A stretch of 64,000 nucleotides of DNA. Source: Dactylonectria macrodidyma (lineage: Eukaryota; Ascomycota; Sordariomycetes; Hypocreales; Nectriaceae). The stretch covers positions 3,596,001 through 3,660,000 of the forward strand of contig JAGMUV010000004.1 of assembly GCA_020744425.1 (NCBI GenBank), given 5' to 3'. The notes below the pieces were generated by a model, which was given only the letters and a program-made list of their open reading frames with translations, did not search any database and was not told the origin of the DNA. Position 1 is the stretch's first letter. Every line of letters starts with the position of its first letter. Below, one piece after another: positions 13,144 to 25,467 of this stretch. A program made the translations under genes and the position numbers.

Positions 13144-14928
13144 TCACGTTGTTCCAGGTTTGCGCCGGATCTCAACGCAAGTTTCTAGAGGCGGGATGAT
13201 GGTGGCACCGAACCACTCGGGCTGGGGCCGTTTATCGATCATTTTGATGTCGTATTTCAGTAGAATGGCGGCCATGATGAGCTTCAGCTCGTGGGCAACG
13301 AAGAAACGGCCGGGGCTATAAGGAGGGTTAGTAGTGCAGTTTTAGAGTGCGTCAGAGGGACTCACCAAGCGTGTCTTCCGTGCCCAAAAGCCAGATGTTG
13401 AGGGCTAGTCGTCACCATGCCAAGTCGCCTAGCATTGGAGCCGTCTTCGGGGCTCTTTTGTCGCTCATCCTCGGATTTCTCCTCCCATGCCTCTCGGATT
13501 CGTGAGTACCGCCAGGGGTCGTAACCCTGGCTGCCGGGGTAAAGCTCGTCATCGTGGTGTGTGCCCTCTAGGTTGACTGTTACGAAGGCTCCGTAAGGCA
13601 GTGTCCAGCCAAAAGTTGGGTTGTGCAGGCCTTCGCGAGCAGTGACTTGCCGTTCGACGAGAGTGGATGCGAAGTTGCTAAGGCGCTGCGACTCCCGGAT
13701 GGATGAGTCGAGTCGCAAAAGGGAAGCGAGGCCGCTCTTGGTCCACTCGCCAGAGGTGGGCTTGTTGGCACTGAGTTCGTCGCGGAGAACGTCGAGGACG
13801 CCGTCTTCTGGGTTAGTAGAAAGAAGGTCTAGCATCCATGACTGGCCTGTGAGGGCGGTGGTGTGAATGGCGGCGAACTCAATAGGGAGCATGCGCTTCG
13901 AGATGACGTCGGGATTGAGCTCGAAGCTGTTGCGCTCGAGGCGGGCGAGGCGGATGTCCCATGTGATGAAGTCCTCGGGCGGAGTCCACTCCTTGTACTC
14001 TGGGTTTCCGAGTTCCTTTTGCTCCATGTCGTGCAGGCGCTGCTTGATGATGGGCATAACGAAGCGGTTGGCGGCGCGCCAGTGCAGCCAGTTGGGAATA
14101 GCCAGCAGGCGGCCGACGATGGGATGCAGGATGAGCGGGAACATCTTGAGCAGGAAGCTGTTGCGGATGACATCGTCGACGAACTTGACCATGGACTTGA
14201 GGAAGCGGTCCTCGCGGCAGACGGGATTTCCGACGAGCAGGCGGTTGGTGACGCGGGGGACAATGGCCAGCCACATATCCCACAGGTTCACCTTGGTCCA
14301 GTTCTCCGTGTCGAGGCCCATGACGTCGTTGACGGCTGCGTCGACCTCATCCTCGACGCCTGGGATCAGGCTGGTGAGGTGGCGCGCGAGGTACTTGTGC
14401 ATGGCGCGGCTGGCGAAGGCATCGCGGTCGAGGTCGTGGCCCAGGAAGTTGTAGGGCGAGTGCAGGATGTGGCTGTGGGCGTCGTTGGCCGAGAGGACGT
14501 CGTCCGGCTGGTCCATCATCCATGCGATCTGGGAACGTGGGAGGATGACATCGTCGGGACGCGAGATAGAAGCTGGCACGACAAATGCGACCTCTTGCTT
14601 GCCGTACTGCAGTATGGGAAGGGAATTGTCAGCGTCAAGGGGCATCGCGAGCAACATAGCCACAAGTGGGAAAGTCCAAACCCACCTTATAGTAGCCCTG
14701 CTGGATCCAGCTGCGATGCTGCGTAAAGTAGGCGACGCTGTTCCGGACCTTGGCGAGCCACCCGCGACCTCCATCGCCCATCCAGGGGATCTCCTTTGGA
14801 TATCGAGGCTGACTCGCTGTGTCGAAGACGAAGGAAGCCACGAGGAAGAGGAAGCCGTAGCCGAAGACTCGCCCCCACGTAAGGGAGTCAAGCACGGCGG
14901 CGACGACGGAGACCGACTGCTGGGCCAT
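13144..14928 (-). CDS. Cytochrome P450 monooxygenase (CYP68/ent-kaurene oxidase-like)
   Basis: Exons on the minus strand 14928-14686, 14606-13366 and 13315-13144 give 551 aa. The start is chosen because it is followed by a membrane anchor (VFGYGFLFLVASFVF), typical of microsomal P450s. The I-helix has 'FAAIHTTALTGQS', the His-containing variant seen in CYP68-type fungal enzymes rather than the standard AGxDT. The K-helix ExxR is in 'IRESQR'. The heme loop FGHGRHACPGRFF becomes visible only after removing a 50-nt intron that splits the Cys codon, making Cys495 the axial ligand. Function should be oxidation of a hydrophobic substrate, often a terpenoid in this clade. No biosynthetic core gene lies alongside, so the substrate cannot be inferred. 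Confidence 0.9.
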
Positions 14929-16229
14929 GGCGATGCCTTTGGCCTGTGCCGCTTTTGTCCTTGCCCCGGTTCTTTTGTGTTTGCAGAAGAGCTTGAAGCT
15001 GTGTCGCCTCGTCTTCGATCCTGTCCTTGGTGTCGTGGAAGAGCTTGAAGGGGGGTTGTCTCGTTTCTGTCCCCGTCCCTTGGTGTTGGCAAATAGCTGA
15101 AGCTGCCCAGTCTCGTCTCAGCTTGGTGCTGCTAGCCACTTACACTAGCAAAGCCTACCTAAGCAAAGGCTGGAACTGATGGACCTGCTGACGTGAGCTG
15201 GCCTAGGTAGTCGATGGCCGTTCCAGCTGTCCAGCACTCAATCAAAGGACGGAAGAAACGAAGAAGAAAAAGAGTAAAGGAGTACAGCTGGATGTGGACA
15301 TGGAGATGTTCTCCCAAGAGTTTCGCCTTGGGGCTGACTTGTTTCAGGCCGACGCCCGTCCCCGCTGTCGTTGGAGTCCCCGAGCCTCCCGAATCCCCTG
15401 ATGCATGCTGCCATGATTATGAAGATACCTAGATAAGGTGGGTAGGCAAGCGCCTGGGGGATGTATCGCTCTCTGTTTACATGGTAGGGACATGTTCCAA
15501 GTGGCTGGATTGTGTCTGTGCTGGATGACGACGGGCGGACGAAACTGTGCTTAATTGACAGCCTGCTCAAAGCTCCACGGGACCATCTCCCGATGACTTT
15601 TAGCGGGGGAGTGTTCGAGCTGCCCCGCCACCAATTGACGGCTTGGCTTTGTATGATTATTAATCGCTGCGATTTCTCGGGAGCTGGGAGCTTGGTTGAC
15701 GTCGGGGTTTCTTCGGTGGAATCGGACATCCTGTACACCAGCATCTGGACCAGTTTTGTCTCCGCCGATGCCGCTCCCATCGCTCAACTAGATGCCGTTT
15801 CATCAACAGGTCGGCCATGAACATCCACCATGACATGACAGCGTTGCCGACTTTGATAGCCCAAAGCCCAGTTTGGTAGTTACGTAGCAGCTTTCAGCCG
15901 CCGCGTTTGCTGTGCCTGTTAAGTCTTCTTGTCACCTGCAGTGTGAGAAAGACAGTCATTTTGTTGAGGCGTAAACAGGCAATGTGATAACGGCGTGGCT
16001 AAAGTAAACAATCTGCTCATTGAACCCTTGAACAAGATGATGCGTCCTAGACTGACATGTGGTTGACTGGACCTGAGGTTGCGCTGCCCCGCGCCTCCAT
16101 GCGCCGATACCGCGCGGGGCGGCAAATGTCATGATATAGATGATGAATGCTAGCGCGATTGCTTTCTTTAGGCGACGAAGGTGTATGTCTCCCTATAGAA
16201 CTCGAATATATCGACTTCGGCGAATTCTT
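14929..16229. other. Intergenic between P450 and the ADE12-like relic
   Basis: The region next to 14929 should be the P450 promoter. The rest holds only short overlapping frames on both strands without domains, splice logic or repeats I could recognise. Confidence 0.4.
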
Positions 16230-18770
16230 AGCACTCGCTGACACTGGCAACCGAGTAGAAAGGAAAATTGAGGGACATCCTTGCCCCGTACGTTGGACAC
16301 TCCCCTTCCATACTCAACTCTGACTAACAGCCATCTTAGTGATGCGCAACTCTGCGCGCGCGCCGCTGTCCGTACCAATTGCGATTGTCGACCAAGGATA
16401 AACATACTAAGACAAGTGATAGGGCGGTCACAATGCTGGCCTCTGTTGTGTGAGTCAAGGAACCATGTCAGCCCAATATCCATGTGGTGTTGCTAACCAC
16501 AGTCCAATAGCCAATGGAGTGTCTTACAGGTATGCCGATACGGGATGGACTCTTTGGTTGTTGTTGGGTGCGATACTTACCGTCGTTAGCTTCCACCTGC
16601 TTCCCTCCGGTTTCATCAATCTTATCTGGTATGTCGTCTAGGTATTCTACCAGCTTGCTGTTCCGAAACTAATTGTGCATTAGCATGAACTTCATCGGCT
16701 CCGGTGTCGTCTTCCACGTGTACGTATCATCTGGCCGGATAACCTCGTCATCAGCCCTCGATTTGCAGTACCCAATGACCCCATGTCCATTCGACTACCG
16801 ATAACACAAGACCACGAGCGGTTCGGCCCCTCGCTTCATGGTCTGGTAATTGGGCTACCCGTCCATGACGGGATGTCTCGGCGGACGGAGTTGTGGAGCT
16901 TCCGTTGGTATGAGCTCATGACGCTGACTTCTTCACCAGTCCTTCCTTCTTCAAGGAACTCGAGGAGCTTGACCAAGGGTCTTCATAATGTCTACGAGCG
17001 CATTCTTGTCTCAGACCGAGAGCACATCGATTTTGATCTTCACTCCGCCGTCGATGGACTTGAAGAGGTTGAACTCGGAGGTTAGTACTTTCATCTTCGG
17101 AATAGTTCACGCACGATTGTTGACTCGTATTCCCTAGAGCGCAAGGTCGGAACAACAGGAAAAGGCATCGGACCTGCTTACAGCACGAAGACCGCGGTAA
17201 GCACCTCATCTTAACCAGGTGCTAGAGGGTACACTTCCTCTAACTCTAATATAGCGAAGCGGTATTTTGTTGGCCGAGGTTATTGACGAGGAGCTTTTTG
17301 TGTCCAAACTCCGACGTCTGGCCGCGGGCTTCGCCGAGCGATACGGAGACCTCCTCAAGTATGACGTCGAGGACGAAATTGCCCGTTTCAAGGAGTACCG
17401 CCCCAAGCTTGCGAAGCACGCCGTCGACGCCGTGGCTTTCATGCAATCGGCCCAGCAGAGCAACACGAAGATCCTCATCGAAGGAGCGAATGTTTGTATC
17501 CCTTATAGATTGAATGGAGCTTCTAACTGACTAGCTGGGGGTTGGCTGAGTGTGCCTGCGATCTGGAGCTTTCACTATTCCAAAGCTTTTGAGTGCTCCA
17601 AACCAGGCCCTCTTGCTGAATCTCCCGATTGAACAGGCACTCATGTTAGACCTCGACTGGGGCACGTTTGTAAGCATATTCTCTTTCTCTTTTGCCCTTG
17701 GACCCACGCACTAACGTTATACCAGCCCTACGTGACTAGCAGTTCTACTTGCTTGGGAGGATGCATCTCGGGACTTGCTCTTAACCCCAGAAAGATCACA
17801 GAAGTCATCGGTGTGGTGAAGGTACAGTGACCCTGAACTCTTTTATGCGCTTGCTAACATATGAAAAGGCGTACACGACGAGGTATTTCTGAACCGAGAT
17901 GTTCAAAAAAGGGAACTTTTACTAATCCCGACGCGTAGAGTCGGATATGGCGCGTTCCCCACCGAATCCACGACTGAAGAGTGCGAGCCCCATCTCCATT
18001 AATCCATATCGACAGTTGACTAACGGCTTTCAAGTGTGGGCGTAAAGCTTCAGGAGATTCGGCATCTGAAATATACATGATGACTAACGGGAAATTTGTA
18101 GACCTGGTTGTCGTTAAGTACAGCACAGTACAGACTCCCCCGTCGATCAACTATGCCTAGCACACGGTTAACGTTTATTAGGCCATCAACTACTACACCG
18201 CATGGAACCTCACCAAGGTGAATCATCATATAGCTTGGTATTATGATCAGTTACTGACTTAATGGCCTGTAGCTCGACGTGTTGGACACTTTCCCGACAT
18301 TGAAGATTGCCATTGCGTACAAGGACCCCGAAACCGGCGAGGTTTGTGAAACTGCCAGCGACAGGTCTACATAAACATTGTCCTAACGCCTTATAGGAGA
18401 TTCCTTCTTTCCCTTCAGACTCAAACTCCTCGAGCGCGCCGAGGTCGTTTACCACGAGATGCCTGGTTGGAACAAGCCCACCACGAACGCCAAGACCTAC
18501 TATGACCTGCCTATACAGACCCGAAACTACATCGAAGTGAGTACGCGTCACAGTCTCAGGCTAGGGTTTTTTACTGACCGCATGATAGTACATCGAGGAG
18601 TTTATTGGAGTCAAGGTGAGTCCTAATGATGTCGGCTGATGGGCTCTCCCTATCGAAGACACCTGCCTTGCCAGGCCTATACCACGTCGAACCTGAGCGT
18701 ACTGACATTTGGGCAGGTCAAATACATTGGAACTGGCCCCAGCCGTGACGCGATGATCAAGCGATTTTAA
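16230..18770 (+). pseudogene. Decayed adenylosuccinate synthetase (ADE12/purA) copy
   Basis: Blocks of adenylosuccinate synthetase occur in order on the plus strand: KGKL.DIL (16259-16287), DAQLCARAA (16340 on), IANGVSY (16503 on), FHLLPSGFIN (16590 on), [12 protein letters not shown] (16683 on), [19 protein letters not shown] (up to 17081), VGTTGKGIGPAYST (17139 on), ILLAEVIDEELF...ILIEGAN (17255-17491), [18 protein letters not shown] (17727 on), [40 protein letters not shown] and KYIGTGPSRDAMIKRF ending at 18770. The gene is broken. TAG replaces the conserved Gly codon in the GDEGKGKL P-loop (16256-16258). The active-site GGxNAGH is replaced by a VRTNCDC-like string. Frameshifts lie near 16965 and 18420, and the GRRRRCGWLD region is missing. 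The blocks are separated by about a dozen intron-like gaps with GT...AG ends, so this is not a retrocopy. The intact family enzyme makes adenylosuccinate from IMP, Asp and GTP. Confidence 0.85.
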
Positions 18771-19322
18771 GGAACGATGGACGAAAGAGACCAAGTTGTA
18801 TTTGGAAGGGCGAAGGGAAATTCTGACCTCACAACCACTCGCATCAATTCGATCAGGGTTGCAGAATGATGCAGCCTATCCATATCGTGTCACGTAGTGT
18901 TAATTTCGTATAACCTCATTCCATCTTGCAAATCACACGACAATTGTTGACTTTGAGGCTCCTCTTGCGATGGTTTATGTCGACAATCCATCATGAATCC
19001 GCCGTCGTCTCTGGGTGCCGTGCTGGATGCTGGAGCGAGATTCCTGGTTGTTCTACCAGTGTCAAGCCGACGTACTCCTCCGCTTTTACACCAAAAGGGA
19101 GCCGGTTGCAGTAAATGATGTCGTAAATACAAAATTATGCCTTATTCTTTATCTAAAGCTCTATAAAACGCTCCATTTTTAGATATCCTTTAAGCTAAAG
19201 GTGACCAATAAGAAATCTCAGTGTAAATGCAAAGTTCTGGCCCGAGTCTGTACCAGGTCTAATACTGTCGATGGATGCATCATCCTCCATGGCCATACCA
19301 ACTCCTACTGATTCGGAATCTC
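18771..19322. other. Intergenic between the ADE12-like relic and RTA1 gene
   Basis: AT-rich in its second half (about 19130-19260), probably the 3' region of the RTA1-like gene. No gene is supported. Confidence 0.4.
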
Positions 19323-20393
19323 TCAAGGCTCACCATTTCGAGGCGTCGTGAATTGATCTGAAGACAAGCTCTCCACCGTCTGTGACCGGCGGCCCCTTCC
19401 ACGTCCGACCTTGACGAGCTCCAGCCCGTTCTTGATGGGGGCGTCGCCGCGCAGGAGCAGGCCGATCTCGCCTGGGTGGAACCAGTTCATCCAGGCCAGA
19501 ACGACGAGCATGAGGAGTCCGTCGAAGACAAATACGTACACCTCGCTGCGCATCAGCACTCCGTCGTTGCCTTGGATGAACTCGATGACGCGGAAGATAC
19601 TGCGCACCAGGATTAGAGTCCCCGTGACGTACAGCGTCGTCAGGTACTGCCTCCATCGCACTCGCGGATCGTTGGCCTGCGGCGTCGGCGCGGCTGCCAT
19701 GCGTCGGTGGAAGACGGAGGCGACGGCGATGAAGCTGCCGAAGAAGAGTAGTTGTACGAAGAGGCCGAAGACGACGATCTTTTCTCCGATCTGCCCGATG
19801 TCGTGGTTGATAGCCATCATGCCGCCACCTTGTACGTGTTAGCCAAGCTCCTCGGTTCTACGGAAAACCATCGCAAAGATACGAACCTGAAGACTGGAGG
19901 AGCAGGGACATGACGTCGCCCATGACGAAAATCTTGGTGAGCCAGCGTTTCCTGACCAGCGAGAAGTGCTCGCCGTCAGTGAGCTCGATGATGCGGCCCA
20001 GGATCATGTAAATGGACGCGGCCATCAGCGCTGGGGCGATCAGGATCAGCAGGTTCTGCATGATGAATGGCCCCATGGTCCAGCATCCCGGGTCTTGCAG
20101 TGCGCCCATCAACCGGCCGATGTATCCAATAAACTCAGCTACAACACCTTCAAGTCAGCTCTTCTATTTGCGTCCAAAGCCAGCTTTCGTCGCTCTTTGA
20201 GATTGTGGAACATACAACAGCCGCCTAGGACCAGCGCAGACAAGTACCACGTCTTCGTTCGCCATATTTGGAACCCGTGTAGGATCGAGGAGATGCCAAA
20301 CAGCACGAGGAAGACAACGTTGGCCTCGACTGACGGCTTGAACCGGTAGTACGACCAGTCCGCGTGTTCGTAGTCGGTAATGCACCCTGACAT
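19323..20393 (-). CDS. RTA1-like seven-helix membrane protein
   Basis: Minus-strand exons 20393-20216, 20138-19887 and 19828-19323 give 311 aa, the usual RTA1 length. About seven hydrophobic segments are visible. Family hallmarks are the helix-2 block 'SEFIGYIGR', then 'FIMQNLLILIAPALMAASIY', 'KIFVMGDVMSLLLQSSGGG', 'VFVFDGLLM' and a final helix followed by NWFHPGE. The family (Rta1, Rsb1, Rtm1) is linked in yeast to sphingoid-base translocation and resistance to 7-aminocholesterol or toxic lipids. The substrate of this paralogue is unknown. Both introns have good donors (GTATGT, GTTCGT), and removing them restores the conserved helices. Confidence 0.92.
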
Positions 20394-21142
20394 GTCGGCG
20401 ATGATTACCGAGAGGTGACGGGTACTGGTTCTTTGCTTCAGGGAAAGGTCTGTCTGTCGTCGAATCGATGATCTTGACGTCTTCGGGTCGGACTAGGTGT
20501 TCCCGAGGCTCGAGCTAGAGAAGGTTGAGAATGACAAAAACAGAATAAAACGGATCAGCTGGAGATGTGTCTACACTAAAGAGAACAAGCTTGATCTGAC
20601 CCGAGATCTGCTAGATGCTGTGTGTGGGCAGGGCCATTCTTTTATCAGACAACTGGTGCAGTGCATTGCGCGTCACCTCTTCGTGTCCCGCTCCCATCTC
20701 GCAATCATCTCGCATCCTTCTAGTCTCCATGCTTCGTACAAATTTCCATGAAGTCCACAGCACTTATGTCCGCGGGCCACCCAAAGGTCCCGAGAACCCT
20801 GACCTGGGCCTCTGCTGGATACTTGGCGGCCTCGCTAAGCCTCTTATCCCCAGTTTTGAGCATGGCGGGCAGGGGTCCATGGTTCCATTAGATGCCCGAG
20901 TAGGTCTAGCGGATCCGAAGCCACGGTCCCTCGCACCGTTTCCGAGGGTTCGCCTTCGGCTTCGTATTCTTCCCTCGCATTCCTCTCAACCTCGTGTCGG
21001 CGATAGACAAGGAGGAACTCGTCAGCCAATATCAAGCCACTCACGTCTTCCTTCTCTCGCCTTCACATAATTATCGAATATCTCACTGGCGCTCTCGCTT
21101 CGACTTTGTCCGAACCCGCGGACCCCCGCCCGTCTCCCGAAC
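20394..21142. other. Divergent promoter region, RTA1-like gene and Zn2Cys6 gene
   Basis: The two genes are transcribed away from each other across this 749-bp gap, so it should hold both promoters. No open frame with recognisable content is present. Confidence 0.45.
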
Positions 21143-22578
21143 ATGCCGCCGAGGCGCACGCATACCAAGTCTCGCTTAGGCTGCACCAATTGCAAGCGAA
21201 GGAAGGTCAAGGTATGCCATTGTGATTTCCCATCAGCAATGAGATTCCATTTGCTCGGCATGGCTTGAGCAAGGCTCTGAGTTCCTTGTGCGGAGTTGGG
21301 GCGAAGGCTGATAAACCAAAGTGTGACGAGGCCCATCCGACGTGCTTCAACTGCAAGAGAAACGGCGTGCCATGCAGTCTGTCTAGTACAGCGAACAGCA
21401 GCACCACCAACAGCCCTGGCAATGCCGAGCAGCCCAAGTCTCATTCGTTGCAGCCGAATCTCTTGCCTCTGACTCCTGCGTCACCCCAGGAGAATGGCTT
21501 TGCTTCTCCCGTCGACCCTGTGACCGTTGTCATGACCAAGGTCTCGGAACAGATTGCGCCGTTTCCACCTCACGAGCTCCGGAGCAAAGACTTCGAGCTC
21601 ATGCATCATTATTGCACCATAACCGCCGACTCCTTGTCTATTCGACGAGAGTTGCAGTACGTGTGGAGGGTTGTCATCCCGAGGGAAGGCTATCGGCACC
21701 TATTTGTCATGCATGGCATCCTTGCCATCGCTGCCGCCCACAAGGCCTACCTGACCCCCAACAACCGCAAGACATATCTGGCGCTGAGTGACTACCACCA
21801 GACAGTCGGCTCGGAAGGCTTCCGTCACACTTTGCAAAACAATAGTTCAGAAGCCAGACGTGCCCTCTTTTGTTTCGCATCTATTGTTGTTTTGTTCATG
21901 TTTACTCTACCCGTTCGGACAGAGAACGGTCGGCTCGATGATCCCATAACTAGCATCTTAGAACTCATCCGTCTCCTTAAAGGCATTCGGATAACCCAAG
22001 AACCGGTGTTTCGGGAGATTTTCAAGTCGGAGTTTGCCCCCATAATCTATGGCATTTGGCCCGTAGAGGAAACTGGGCCTCCAGATGGGTAAATATCTTC
22101 AACTCTGAAGATGGAGATGATGGTGCTGACGATTCCATACAGTCGCAAGTCCCTTGCGGACTCTATTCTGCCATTAGATACTTGGGATGCGCTTCGTAAG
22201 CTGCGCGAGCTCTGCCAGGTTGAGATACCGTCTGCAAGCCTCAAGGATTACCTTGAAAGCATTGCTAAACTCGAGGAGACTGTCAAACTCATTGCCTGCG
22301 CTGGCGTGCATGTTGAGAGCGGGTCTGTTCTTGCCTGGACGTATGGGGTCAGCGAGAGTATTCTCGTGGACATAGGCGCACATAGGCCGCATGCGCTCCT
22401 AATTTTGTCATATTATGTCGTATTCCTCTCAACGCTGGAAAAGAACTTTTGGTACTGCAGAGGCTGGGGAAGGCAGTTGACAAGCGAGATCGAGGCCAAG
22501 GTCGTAGGAGAGCCAAAGTGCTTCGAACTGTTCCAATGGCCAAAGCAGAGAATGGCCGACTTGTATCACTGGTCATGA
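21143..22578 (+). CDS. Zn2Cys6 transcription factor with fungal-specific domain
   Basis: Exons 21143-21211, 21322-22088 and 22143-22578 give 423 aa. The binuclear zinc cluster is complete only after splicing the first intron (110 nt): C-x2-C-x6-C-x6-C-x2-C-x6-C, reading CTNCKRRKVKC then DEAHPTCFNCKRNGVPC, near residues 14-41. A Ser/Asn linker follows, then a domain of the UPC2/sterol-uptake-control type (fungal TF domain 2) with helices such as 'YRHLFVMHGILAIAAAHKA', and the usual C-terminal GWGRQ-like segment. The protein should bind CGG half-sites in the nucleus. Its targets cannot be read from context; the divergently placed RTA1-like gene is the obvious candidate. Its stop codon is only 56 bp from that of the convergent nuclease gene, so the transcripts probably overlap. 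Confidence 0.92.
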
Positions 22579-22634
22579 GGTGCAGTGCTTTGTTGTTCGT
22601 GACAAAATAAAGACCAAACCATATTTCTGATACC

Positions 22635-24995
22635 TCAAAGTTCCCGATCCATGATCGTATGATGGTCAGTTGTTGATATCAATGCAATCGGACTCCAGGT
22701 GTCTGATGTCACATTGTTGAGCATTTGATGGTATGCGAGCCGATGAGCTGTGGAATATGGGGTTGATATGACGGAGGTGGACGACTCAGTACTATCGAAT
22801 GAGGCGCAGTGATGTGCTCCGGGTTCTGGTTGTCCGTCACCTGCAAAGGTGTCGAAAGATCGTTTTTGCTGGGAGGATGCAGCAAGCATGGGCATGATTG
22901 CCATGTCAACTTTTGTTCCCGTCCCTGCTTGAATTCCCTCGCTATGGGCGCGATGTTGGGTTTCAGGCAATGGGCTGACAAGTTTCTCAGGGTCGCGGAG
23001 AGAAAGCGGAGAGGAGTGGGCTTCGCGGGAACCGCGAGTATTGTCCGGAATTCGTGGAGTAGTGGGAAGTGGAGTTCTTGGTATGGAATCGGTCATTGTC
23101 TGGCTGTTGGCCGGATTCATCGAACGTTGTCGTCGTGCAAATTCCTGCATGTATATTTCGTGGTCGAATTCGCTTCCCGAACAGAACGGTCCAAAGAGTG
23201 CCTCGATAGTGATTCCTAAATCCTGATATGAGCTCCTGTGTTTGTTGATGCATGTTTGGTCATTACCTTCTTTGAGCCATTCCACGGGGTTGAAAGTACA
23301 CGGCCAGACATCTTTGGGCTGGAAAGCATCCACTAGTTGGCAGAGCTCAGAATAGGAGGAGTGTCTGGAATACGGGAATCGGATGATTTTGGGCAGGCTG
23401 ACTTGCTCTAGCTGGTTGTCTTCGGAAACATGTTGCTTCGAAGTGGCCATCGCCCTCTTGATGATCTGAGCAACGGCTTTTTGCACTGAATGCTCCCCAT
23501 GAATCGAGCTAATGTCCTGATTGAGATGGATATTTCGACCTGTTGAAATTGCCTGCGCTAGAACTCCCTTGAAGCTGTCGCGCGCTTCTGGTGACAAATC
23601 ATCGGACGACTCGAGCCTTCACATACAGTCAGTAATCTGCGAGACAATGGGGAGAAATTGGCAACGGACATATCTAGGAGAGCGTTTAAATCCAGTTGAT
23701 CAAGGAAATCTAGCTCTGCCTCTCGTTGCAAGTCGTCACCACCACCGCCAACACCGGCTTCAGCTAAATCATCTCCGTTCGCCAGGTGGGCGATGATGGG
23801 TTGGATCATCACCGTGGATGGGTCCCGAGCGACCTTGCACATGTTACCCTTTTCGCAGCTGTGAAGGCGAACAGTCTCATCTGAGGTCAAACAGCCTGGA
23901 TGGGGAGCATTGCCGCACATATATCCTGTAAGTGCTGGTGATTCCGGAGTGAGGTGGTAGTCCCTGCTGAAGCGAGCGTCTGATGGATGCGCCTTCAGAG
24001 AGCCGTAAATGCGAAGCTTGTAGTCGTCGACATGGATCTTTGACAGGTCAGGGGACTGAATTCCCGACATTGGACGGAGTTGGCTTACCGTGGACTTGAG
24101 GGCCTTGGACAAGGCTACCCAAACGTCTTCGTATCCATAGGTCCAAGCTTGGAAATGGAACACTGTATCGTCAGGGTATCGAGAGACCTTTCGCAGCAGC
24201 TCCGAAATTCCTTCAGCCTTCGTCTGGAAAGGAATATCATCGATAAAGGACGTATCGAGATAAATTTTGTCCAAGGTTTTGATGCCCGAGGTGTACTCGA
24301 GGAGAACGGGACTTCGTGCTATTGAGTTTACAAACCACGGTTCGCTTCGAATATCGCCAGTGTAGAGAATAGCTTTGCCGTTACCTTCAATCACTTTCAG
24401 AATAAACGGTCAGTTTGTACACTGGATGCAACAAAATTGGTCTCACAGAACATGACCGCTCCCGGGCAGTGGTTTGCGTCGAACAACGTCACTTGGATAT
24501 GGCGACCGGGGTGAAGTTCGATAGTGGTGGGTGTATCCAACGGCAATGGTTTCTGTCGAAGAGTAAGCGGGGAGGGAAGGGTGACGAGTGTTCGATGTGC
24601 CTACCAAGACCTTCGCAAGGTGTTTGTAGGTTTGCTTTGATGCCTCTAGGATACCCTTAGCGTAGTTGATGCGACAAGGGTATCTCTCCAGCCGGAGAAG
24701 AATCTCCTTGGTAGCCGCAGAGCAGTAGACACTAGGAAGTTAGAACATAATGCGAGGAAAGTCGACGTTGCGGCACGTACAAGGGCGACCGCAGGCTCTC
24801 CAGGCCAGCCAGGTGGTCACTGTGTACGTGGCTCAGGAAGCAAGCAAGAGGAGGCGCAGCGTCTCCATATCGTCGAAAGAAGTCGACTAGCGAATGCTTA
24901 GATGGGGGTCGTGGACCAGGAGCCGTGGGTTCAGAATGGCTGAACTTACTTCTAATGTCTGGAAACTCAGACAAGATGCCGTTGAAGGTGGACAT
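22635..24995 (-). CDS. Metallo-beta-lactamase/beta-CASP DNA-repair nuclease (Artemis/SNM1 type)
   Basis: Minus-strand exons 24995-24950, 24886-24781, 24731-24605, 24552-24447, 24393-23670, 23616-23267 and 23215-22635 give 679 aa. The N-terminal metal site is HVHSDH (His35, His37, Asp39, His40), within FLSHVHSDHLAGLESLRSP. Conserved downstream blocks are YCSAATKEILL, DANHCPGAVMFLIEG, LYTGDIR (metal-binding Asp), LDTSF and FHFQAWTYGYEDVW. The C-terminal 350 aa are low-complexity and variable, as in other fungal homologues. Known family role: 5' exonuclease or hairpin/overhang endonuclease acting in interstrand-crosslink repair and non-homologous end joining. The short DIR|IDFFRRYGD junction argues for the first 63-nt intron. 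The last intron (23216-23266) is 51 nt and in frame, so its removal is probable but not forced by the frame. Confidence 0.9.
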
Positions 24996-25467
24996 TGCGG
25001 GCTGCTGGAGCCGTACGTGCGCGTGTGCGGTACGAAAATGACGGATTCCAGTTGAAAATAAATGGCTAGAAGTGCTTGCAAGAAGAGAGATCAGTGGATG
25101 TGCTGCGCGACCGATCTGTCAAGTGCGTGTGCATGCTGGTCGAGCCGTGATGACTGTTTGCTTAGAGGAGATTTGATGTCGTGAGCCGTGACCGAGAGGC
25201 TTCCAAATCGGCAACGCGATGGCGTGGGCAGTGCGCACTGTATTTAGACTTTAATGCAGGGGCTGTCATAAGGACCACCAGCACACCTTAGAGTCTTTGG
25301 ACAGTGCTAGGCCTCCAGGCAGCGATTTTGCACACTGTACTACTTCGCTGAATGGAAGAGGTAGCCCATGGAACGTGCCTTTTAACTTTGAACTTCGGTA
25401 CATCATCACATCACCTCGCTCTCAGAGGATTTATAAATTCCCTCATTCAAACATTTCAGAAATTCCA
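24996..25467. other. Intergenic upstream of the nuclease gene
   Basis: Promoter side of the Artemis-like gene. No gene or repeat is recognised in this stretch. Confidence 0.4.

Noticed and set aside
13863..14726. 287-codon plus-strand frame antisense to the P450
   Set aside because: The P450 on the other strand has all family motifs; this frame has none.
16230..18770. Functional adenylosuccinate synthetase
   Set aside because: Stop in the P-loop, loss of the GGxNAGH site, two frameshifts and a missing Arg-rich loop cannot be explained by splicing.
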